A DNA stretch of 13,196 nt from SKLM01 sp964390305 (lineage in GTDB: Bacteria > Chloroflexota > Anaerolineae > B4-G1), in the NCBI GenBank assembly GCA_964390305.1, contig CAYMHT010000072.1:1-13196 (forward strand), given 5' to 3'. A program made the position numbers and the translations under genes. Below are positions 8,868 through 13,196 of this stretch, piece by piece. Every line of letters begins with the position of its first letter. Position 1 is the first letter of the stretch. Below the pieces are notes generated by a model. That model had not been told where the DNA came from. It saw only the letters and a list, made by a program, of their open reading frames with translations, and searched no databases.

Positions 8868-10022
8868 CTACGTACGCGCCTCCACGAGGCGCTCAAACAG
8901 CGCTTCGTACGCCGCCGCCGTCCGCTCCGTCGACCACCTCTCCTCGATCTCCTCCCTGGGTCGGACATACTGGGGGCGGTCGTTCACGACGCGGATGATC
9001 GCCTGCGCCAGCGCATCGCTGTCGCCGACGGGCACGAGCTCGCCCATGCCAGTCTGCCTCACTGGCTCGCGCACTCCGGGCAAATCGCTGGCGATGGACG
9101 GCGTGCCGCACAGCATCGCCTCGGCCTGCGCCAGGCAAAAGGACCCAGTGGACCCCACGGCGGGCACGACGATGGCGTCCAGATTCGGGTAGAACGCCGC
9201 CATCTGCACCGGCCTGAGCGTGCCCAGGAACGTCCACCGGTCCTCATACCTGTGGAACAGCGACGGAAGATCCTGACCCCGTGCCTCTTTACCCGTCGCG
9301 CCCGAAAAATCCCCCGCAAACAGGACGCGCGCCGTCGGGTACTCGTCCATCACCCGCGGCAACGCACGCAGCAGTACTTCGACACCATCCCCCGGTACGA
9401 GGGGCGCCAGGACGCCGATGACCGGGCCGCCTCCGTCCAGCCTCGCCATCTTGCGGAAGGCCGCCACGGCACCCTCCCCGACCGCCATCAGCTCCACCGG
9501 TGGAGCGATGACCTCGGTCTTGCGCTCAAAGGTCCTGAGATAAGCGGAGTCCCGAGCGAAGTCCTGCGTGTGGCACACAATGCGATCCGCGAGCAGCCCA
9601 GCCACCCGGCCCGTCAGTCCGACCCCAAGACGGACCGGAGAGTTAAACCAGCCCTCGGACGCTGCGAGGTCACGGTGGTATGTGAGCACCAGCGGCCTAC
9701 GCGCCCCCCGGCACCAGGCCGCCGAGCCCGCGGCGCCCCACCCCGGCAGATGGAGGTTGACCACGTCGTGGCCTGGAATCAGCCGGGCCGCCAGGAGGCC
9801 CAGCGTCGGCAGGAGACTGAATGCGCCAAGCCGCACCAGCGACGGCGCGACAACCAGGCGGACGCCCTCTTCCGTCTCCGCAGACGAGGGCCGCTCCTCA
9901 TCGGAGACCAGCAAGGTAACGGCATGGCCGCGCTCTCGGAGCCCTCTCGCCAGCCGCCGGGCGTAGGTCCCCTGGCAGCCTATGCTGGGACGGTACGAAG
10001 CCAGAACGATGAGTACGTTCAT
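8868..10022 (-). CDS. GT4-fold glycosyltransferase paralogue with altered donor-site residues
   Basis: A 384-residue two-Rossmann-domain (GT-B) protein, soluble or membrane-associated from the cytosol. The N-terminal domain begins MNVLIVLASY with an acceptor-side loop GCQGTYARRLARGL and HDVVNLHLPG (85-94). The C-terminal domain includes VLFAGDF (233-239) and EAMLCGTPSIASDLPGVRE. It aligns with almost no gaps to the GT4 two genes upstream (10882-12021), which has Arg207, Lys212, Glu290 and Glu298. The equivalents here are Pro207, Asp212, Gly293 and Glu301, so the phosphate-binding Arg and Lys and the first Glu of the E-X7-E motif are missing. HHGD of the paralogue also reads YHRD (115-118). 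The gene is intact, with no frameshift. It may be a non-catalytic partner, a lectin-like subunit, or an enzyme with different donor binding. ATG 10022 lies 8 bases after the methyltransferase stop, with no strong Shine-Dalgarno, suggesting translational coupling. The fold is certain; activity is doubtful. Confidence 0.94.
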   Translation of the reverse strand: MNVLIVLASYRPSIGCQGTYARRLARGLRERGHAVTLLVSDEERPSSAETEEGVRLVVAPSLVRLGAFSLLPTLGLLAARLIPGHDVVNLHLPGWGAAGSAAWCRGARRPLVLTYHRDLAASEGWFNSPVRLGVGLTGRVAGLLADRIVCHTQDFARDSAYLRTFERKTEVIAPPVELMAVGEGAVAAFRKMARLDGGGPVIGVLAPLVPGDGVEVLLRALPRVMDEYPTARVLFAGDFSGATGKEARGQDLPSLFHRYEDRWTFLGTLRPVQMAAFYPNLDAIVVPAVGSTGSFCLAQAEAMLCGTPSIASDLPGVREPVRQTGMGELVPVGDSDALAQAIIRVVNDRPQYVRPREEIEERWSTERTAAAYEALFERLVEART

Positions 10023-10030
10023 TGCGTCAG

Positions 10031-10885
10031 CTATCCGGTCGGCACTCGGGCCTTGAGGCAGATATCCACGGTCGACCGCTCCAGGTCATCCTCGTCGAGA
10101 CGATCGTTCAAGCGGTCAACGGCGTTGAACAGACTGAGCCCTAGTCGGACAGGGTTCAGACGGCTCCCGGGCTGGCCATCGAGGACATATCGTGACGCCG
10201 CTCGATCGACCTGCCGCGGGAGGAGCCCAGACTCCATCAGCGGCTTCCCGACGCCGTAGACCAGGTTGTGGCTGAACGGAAAGGCGTAGTGGACGAGCGT
10301 GCGCACCACCTGAACCTGCAGGCCCACGTCCTCCACCAGCTCCACCAGCTGATCGACGGTGTACAACCGCACATGATTCGCCCAGATGCCCGCGAAGGGT
10401 CCACGGGCAACGTGGGTATCGAACAGGGCTTCGAGCACTTTGTTGACTGGATCCCACAGGAGCGGGTAGTTGGCGTTCGGCACGCTGATGGCAATCACGC
10501 CACCAGGCCGCGTGACCCGCAGGATCTCCTCAAGCCCAGCGCGGTCGTCCGGCAGGTGCTCCAGGACCTCAGCGAGAATCACCTTGTCGAAGGCGCTGTC
10601 GGCAACGGGGAGGCGACACACATCGCCGTTGACGAACCAGATCCCGCGGCCGATGAGATTTCGCCGCGCGACGGCGAGAAGGTCGCGCTCCAGCTCGACG
10701 CCAACCAACTCACTCTCCGTGACCGCTCTGGCCAGGTTCAGGACGAAGCCTCGCCCACAGCCGCCATCCAGCACGCGGTCGTGCGGGCTCAACTCCAACC
10801 ACTGCAGAAACAGCTTGACCCGCTGCTTGTACGCCATATCGGCCTCGTTGGCGACGAGCCTATCCAGGCGCTCCAGCGCGATCAC
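10031..10885 (-). CDS. Class I SAM-dependent methyltransferase
   Basis: A 284-residue Rossmann-fold methyltransferase. Motif I is VLDGGCGRG (38-46), the acidic ribose-binding strand is VGVELE (61-66), the adenine-side motif is NGDVCRLPVADSAFD (86-100), and motif IV is VILAEVLEHLPD (102-113), followed by RPGG (126-129). This is the Methyltransf_11 / UbiE-like type that often sits in polysaccharide and glycolipid clusters. A roughly 150-residue C-terminal part, with NHVRLYT and YAFPFSHNLVYG, probably selects the substrate. The most likely role is O-methylation of a sugar or lipid carrier made by the flanking glycosyltransferases. That is inference from context; the substrate cannot be read from the sequence. 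The GTG start at 10885 overlaps the TGA of the upstream GT4 as GTGA. GGAGG lies about 13 bases upstream, farther than usual, so translation is probably coupled. An internal Met at residue 17 is a weaker alternative start because MIALERLDRLVANE looks like genuine coding sequence. It ends at TAG 10033-10031. Confidence 0.95.
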   Translation of the reverse strand: MIALERLDRLVANEADMAYKQRVKLFLQWLELSPHDRVLDGGCGRGFVLNLARAVTESELVGVELERDLLAVARRNLIGRGIWFVNGDVCRLPVADSAFDKVILAEVLEHLPDDRAGLEEILRVTRPGGVIAISVPNANYPLLWDPVNKVLEALFDTHVARGPFAGIWANHVRLYTVDQLVELVEDVGLQVQVVRTLVHYAFPFSHNLVYGVGKPLMESGLLPRQVDRAASRYVLDGQPGSRLNPVRLGLSLFNAVDRLNDRLDEDDLERSTVDICLKARVPTG

Positions 10886-12021
10886 TTTGTGACGCTGGCC
10901 TCCAGAAGGTGCTCGTAGGCCCGCACGGTCCGGTCGAGATTGAAGATGGCGCGTATCTCCTGTGTGGGTCTGACATACGCGCTCGGCTCGGCGAGCACGT
11001 CGCTCAAGGCATCGGCAAGGCCAGGCACATCTCCTTGCGGAAAGATCTTCCCCATGCCTGTGACCTGGACCACCTCGCGAGCCCCGGGCGTATCACTGAC
11101 CACGACGGGCGTGCCGCACAGCATGGCTTCGACCTGCACGAGCCCGAAGCATTCCGATCCGCTGGGCAGCGCCAACACATCACAGAGGGCGTAGAAATCG
11201 GCCAGCTTCTGCTCGTCACGGAGCAGGCCAAGGAATACGAGCTGGTCGCTGAACTCCTCGACCAGGGGCGTGCACTGCTCGAAGAAGTCCTCGTATCTGA
11301 TGCGGTACTCCCCTGCGAAGACAACGCGGAGACCGGGGAACTCGTCCAGCAAGTACGGAATGGTGCGGATCAGCAAGTCCGGGCGCTTCTCCTCGACAAA
11401 GCGCCCTGCATACCCGACGACCGTGGCCCCCTGCAAGTCGTACTCCTCCCGAATCGTCGCAGTCCCTGCTGGATCGGGCGTCGGGATCTCAATGGGAGGA
11501 TAGACGGGTTTGACCTTCTCGGCCGCGGCACGCAAGTATCGGGAGTGGTCTGCGTAGTCCTGGCTATACGCAATGACCGTGCTGGCATAGGCGGCGGCCA
11601 CCCGATAGGAACTGAACATGCACCACTCGATTATCCGGTTGTACCAGCCATCGGGCAGGATGACGTCGCCGTGGTGCGTGACGACGACGGGCGTGCGCCG
11701 GAGGCGGGCGAGCCAGGCCACGAGTGCGGCCTCCGGCAGCGGACTGTGAAGGCTGACCACGTCGTGTTCCCCGATGAGCCGCCACGCGGCCAGCGGGAAA
11801 GCGGGCATGACCTGCGTCCGGCTGACGCGGAAGGCAGACCACAGCCTCACCACTCGCACTCCATTGATGACCTCGTCTCGCGGCAGCTCCTTGGTGTAGC
11901 GGGAGGTGAGGACAGTCACCGCGTGCCCCCGCTCCGCCAGCGCCTCCGCCACCCGGCGAACGTGCAAGGTCAACCCGGTGCGATGCGGCACGTAGTACGT
12001 CAGGACAAAGAGAATGTTCAT
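10882..12021 (-). CDS. GT4 family glycosyltransferase (GT-B fold)
   Basis: A 379-residue retaining glycosyltransferase of the PimA/PimB/MshA-like GT4 family, expected to work on the cytosolic membrane face with an NDP-sugar donor. The N-terminal acceptor domain has MNILFVLTYYVPHRTGLTLHV (1-21) and HDVVSLHSP (86-94), with VTHHGD (114-119). The C-terminal donor domain has VVGYAGRFVEEKRP (201-214), giving the phosphate-contacting Arg207 and Lys212, VVFAGEY (233-239), and E290-C-F-G-L-V-Q-V-E298, the E-X7-E catalytic/donor motif, followed by AMLCGTPVVVSD. All key residues are present, so it should be active. The donor and acceptor are not identifiable; a lipid-linked sugar acceptor fits the neighbours. 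The ATG at 12021 is preceded by GGGAA (12032-12028) with a 6-base spacer, a good ribosome site. It starts 12 bases after the flippase-like gene and its TGA overlaps the next GTG by four bases. The gene at 8868-10022 is its paralogue. Confidence 0.96.
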   Translation of the reverse strand: MNILFVLTYYVPHRTGLTLHVRRVAEALAERGHAVTVLTSRYTKELPRDEVINGVRVVRLWSAFRVSRTQVMPAFPLAAWRLIGEHDVVSLHSPLPEAALVAWLARLRRTPVVVTHHGDVILPDGWYNRIIEWCMFSSYRVAAAYASTVIAYSQDYADHSRYLRAAAEKVKPVYPPIEIPTPDPAGTATIREEYDLQGATVVGYAGRFVEEKRPDLLIRTIPYLLDEFPGLRVVFAGEYRIRYEDFFEQCTPLVEEFSDQLVFLGLLRDEQKLADFYALCDVLALPSGSECFGLVQVEAMLCGTPVVVSDTPGAREVVQVTGMGKIFPQGDVPGLADALSDVLAEPSAYVRPTQEIRAIFNLDRTVRAYEHLLEASVTK

Positions 12022-12033
12022 GTGGCGTTCCCG

Positions 12034-13023
12034 TCAGTCGTCGATGGCGCTCGCCACCGCGCGGCCGCGCAGCTGGCTGAGCTGGAGATTCTGCTGGAGC
12101 AACCCGACCAGTCCCAGACCACAGGCACTGAGGTACTGAAACGTGTGAGATGCGAAGGCGACAATCACCGCCGTCTCTGCCGCGACGCCGAAGGGCAGCT
12201 GGAGGGCGTAGCGTGCCACCGAGTGGAACACGCCCATCGCCCCCGGCGATGACGGGAGGGCCATCCCCAGCGCCGTCGCGCAGGTCAGAAAGCTCGCCTG
12301 GATCACCGTGGGCTGGTCGATGAAGGCCCGAAGGATGGCGAGGTAGTGACCAACCGTCAGGGCCCACGTGAGAACCGACCATCCGATGAGGGCCGCGGCC
12401 TTCCGCGCCGAGCGGAGGGCGTCCAGCCCCTCGACCAGACCATCAAACCCCTCCAGCCAGCGATCCTGGTCGACCGCGGGCAGTCGTGCCAGCAGCCAAC
12501 CGACCACGCGCCGGCCCTGGGCCGGGTAAAGCGCGAGCAGGACGGACGCCACCATCGCAGCCAACCCCAGGACACCGCCGAACAGCCCGGCGGTGCGCGT
12601 CCAACCGGCCTCCCCCACAAAGGGAACCGTCACCCCCAGCAGCAGCACCACGGTAAGCATATCGAGCAGGCGCTCCACGACGACGGTGGAGAGGGCCGCG
12701 CTGACCCTGGCGCTGCCGTTGAGGCCCATCGCCACGGCACGGGCCGGGTCACCGAGGCGAAATGGCAGGATGTTGCTGATGAGGTAGCCGATGTTGGTCA
12801 CCCAGAAGGCATCAGCGAGGGGGACCTGCGGCCCCAGAAGCACTCGCCACCGAGACGCCCGCGCGAGGAGAAAGCCGAGGAGGGCGGCGCCGGCGGGAAG
12901 GAGATAGCGCCAGTCTGCGCGCCGGAGCGCCTCACCGGTGCGCCGCCACTCGACACCAGCGACGGCAAGAGCGAGGCAGGTCAGGCTGATGAGGATCCCG
13001 ATAACCAATTTCCACTTACGCAC
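12034..13023 (-). CDS. UPF0104 / LPG_synthase_TM family flippase-like integral membrane protein
   Basis: A 329-residue protein with about eight membrane helices and no soluble enzymatic domain. Family signatures are visible: RASRWRVLL (55-63), NIGYLISNILPFRLGDPARA (77-96), VVVERLLDML (114-123) and LPSSPGAMGVFHS (256-268). Together these identify the UPF0104 / LPG_synthase_TM (PF03706; TIGR00374) superfamily, which includes the membrane half of MprF and AglD-like archaeal glycosylation proteins. In glycan clusters, relatives are proposed to move or handle polyprenyl-linked sugars. Direct proof of flipping is limited, and the substrate here is unknown. A basic N-terminus (MRKWK) precedes the first helix (about 6-24). 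GTG 13023 is the first start in the frame downstream of a strong -10 element only 8 bases away, leaving no room for a Shine-Dalgarno, so translation is probably leaderless. The TTG at codon 6 is a poorer alternative. It is the first gene of the seven-gene run. Confidence 0.95.
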   Translation of the reverse strand: MRKWKLVIGILISLTCLALAVAGVEWRRTGEALRRADWRYLLPAGAALLGFLLARASRWRVLLGPQVPLADAFWVTNIGYLISNILPFRLGDPARAVAMGLNGSARVSAALSTVVVERLLDMLTVVLLLGVTVPFVGEAGWTRTAGLFGGVLGLAAMVASVLLALYPAQGRRVVGWLLARLPAVDQDRWLEGFDGLVEGLDALRSARKAAALIGWSVLTWALTVGHYLAILRAFIDQPTVIQASFLTCATALGMALPSSPGAMGVFHSVARYALQLPFGVAAETAVIVAFASHTFQYLSACGLGLVGLLQQNLQLSQLRGRAVASAIDD

Positions 13024-13031
13024 AGGGGTCG

Positions 13032-13060
13032 ATTATACCATCAGGGCGCGCCGCCTGCAA
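13032..13060 (-). promoter_or_regulatory. Sigma70-type promoter with extended -10 for the seven-gene operon
   Basis: On the minus strand TTGCAG (13060-13055; three of six consensus positions) is followed by a 17-bp spacer and TATAAT (13037-13032; six of six). TGG immediately precedes the hexamer, making an extended -10. The expected start of transcription, 6-9 bases downstream, falls at about 13026-13023, next to or on the first base of the GTG of the flippase-like gene. This is the only strong promoter-like sequence found ahead of the operon. The weak -35 is typical when an extended -10 is present. It is a sequence match only. Confidence 0.7.
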
Positions 13061-13073
13061 CGATTGCGGCGGC
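13050..13073. repeat. Imperfect inverted repeat over the -35 of the operon promoter
   Basis: GCCGCC (13050-13055) pairs with GGCGGC (13068-13073), and inside them GCAA (13057-13060) pairs with TTGC (13064-13067) around a CGA centre. One T at 13056 is unpaired. The element fully covers the -35 hexamer of the minus-strand promoter. No T-run follows on either strand, so it is not an intrinsic terminator. An operator for a repressor or activator is possible; chance is also possible in DNA this rich in GC. Confidence 0.4.
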
Positions 13074-13129
13074 ACGCGGGAGGAGTCGGAGGCGCCGGCG
13101 ACGTGGAGTCGTGAGACATGGAGAGCCTG

Positions 13130-13158
13130 TTGCCAGGCGTGCTGTTCCATGCTAGAAT
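13130..13158 (+). promoter_or_regulatory. Divergent sigma70-type promoter with extended -10, pointing out of the window
   Basis: On the plus strand TTGCCA (13130-13135; five of six consensus positions) is followed by a 17-bp spacer and TAGAAT (13153-13158; five of six), preceded by TGC, again an extended -10. Transcription would start near 13164-13166. Only about 30 bases remain to the window edge. They contain an open GTG-initiated frame from 13172 (GTG AGC GCC TGG), too short to call as a gene and without a Shine-Dalgarno. The product could be a protein gene or an RNA beyond 13196. Confidence 0.6.
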
Positions 13159-13196
13159 GGTCGGTGCAGCTGTGAGCGCCTGGGACCCAGCCATAG

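Noticed and set aside
10909..12252. 447-codon open frame on the plus strand
   Set aside because: It lies antisense to the GT4 and flippase-like genes, whose motifs are clear. Its composition (rich in Arg, Gln, His, Pro and Asp, no recognisable domain) is that of a reverse-strand shadow in high-GC DNA.
1..13196. RNA genes, CRISPR arrays, insertion sequences or direct repeats
   Set aside because: None was seen on reading through both strands. Nearly all bases are occupied by the seven coding regions and no transposase-like or tRNA-like sequence stood out.

Overview
The window is high-GC bacterial DNA. Apart from about 170 bases at the right edge, it is filled by one run of seven genes, all on the minus strand and read from right to left. 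The best taxonomic clue is a gene of the DUF2298 / 'Chlor_Arch_YYY' membrane family (TIGR03662) next to a gene of its companion family TIGR03663 (named Agl23-like in NCBIfam). These two families are known mainly from Chloroflexota and archaea. With GTG starts, Shine-Dalgarno-like sites and a good sigma70-type promoter, a Chloroflexota or related bacterium is the most likely source. This is inference; there is no rRNA or other taxonomic marker here.

Layout in order of transcription: (1) 13023-12034, a multi-pass membrane protein of the UPF0104 / LPG_synthase_TM flippase-like family. (2) 12021-10882, a GT4 glycosyltransferase with intact donor-site residues. (3) 10885-10031, a class I SAM methyltransferase whose GTG start overlaps the previous stop by four bases. 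(4) 10022-8868, a second GT4-fold protein in which three key active-site positions are changed. (5) 8841 (or 8853)-4306, a very large membrane protein of about 1,511 residues that joins a GT39/ArnT-like GT-C half to a complete DUF2298 half. (6) 4233-2452, a GT39-like membrane protein with a C-terminal soluble domain. (7) 2299 to beyond position 1, an Agl23-like (TIGR03663) membrane protein cut off by the window edge. Gaps between genes are 12, -4, 8, 26 (or 14), 72 and 152 bases, so a single polycistronic unit is likely.

The 173 bases upstream of gene 1 hold two divergent promoter-like sequences, each with an extended -10 element and a 17-bp spacer. The minus-strand promoter sits so close to the GTG of gene 1 that its mRNA should be leaderless or nearly so. 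An imperfect dyad overlaps its -35. The plus-strand promoter must drive something lying mostly beyond position 13196.

Read together, the genes look like a cell-surface glycosylation or lipid-linked glycan pathway. Cytosolic GT4 enzymes and a methyltransferase would build or modify a lipid-linked sugar. The flippase-like protein would take part in translocation or regulation. Three large GT-C-type membrane proteins would transfer sugars from polyprenyl-phosphate donors on the outer face. The individual fold assignments are firm. The joint pathway, its substrate and its product are inference. No polyprenyl-phosphate sugar synthase (GT2), polymerase or obvious acceptor protein is encoded here. 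No RNA genes, mobile elements, CRISPR arrays or transposase remnants were seen.
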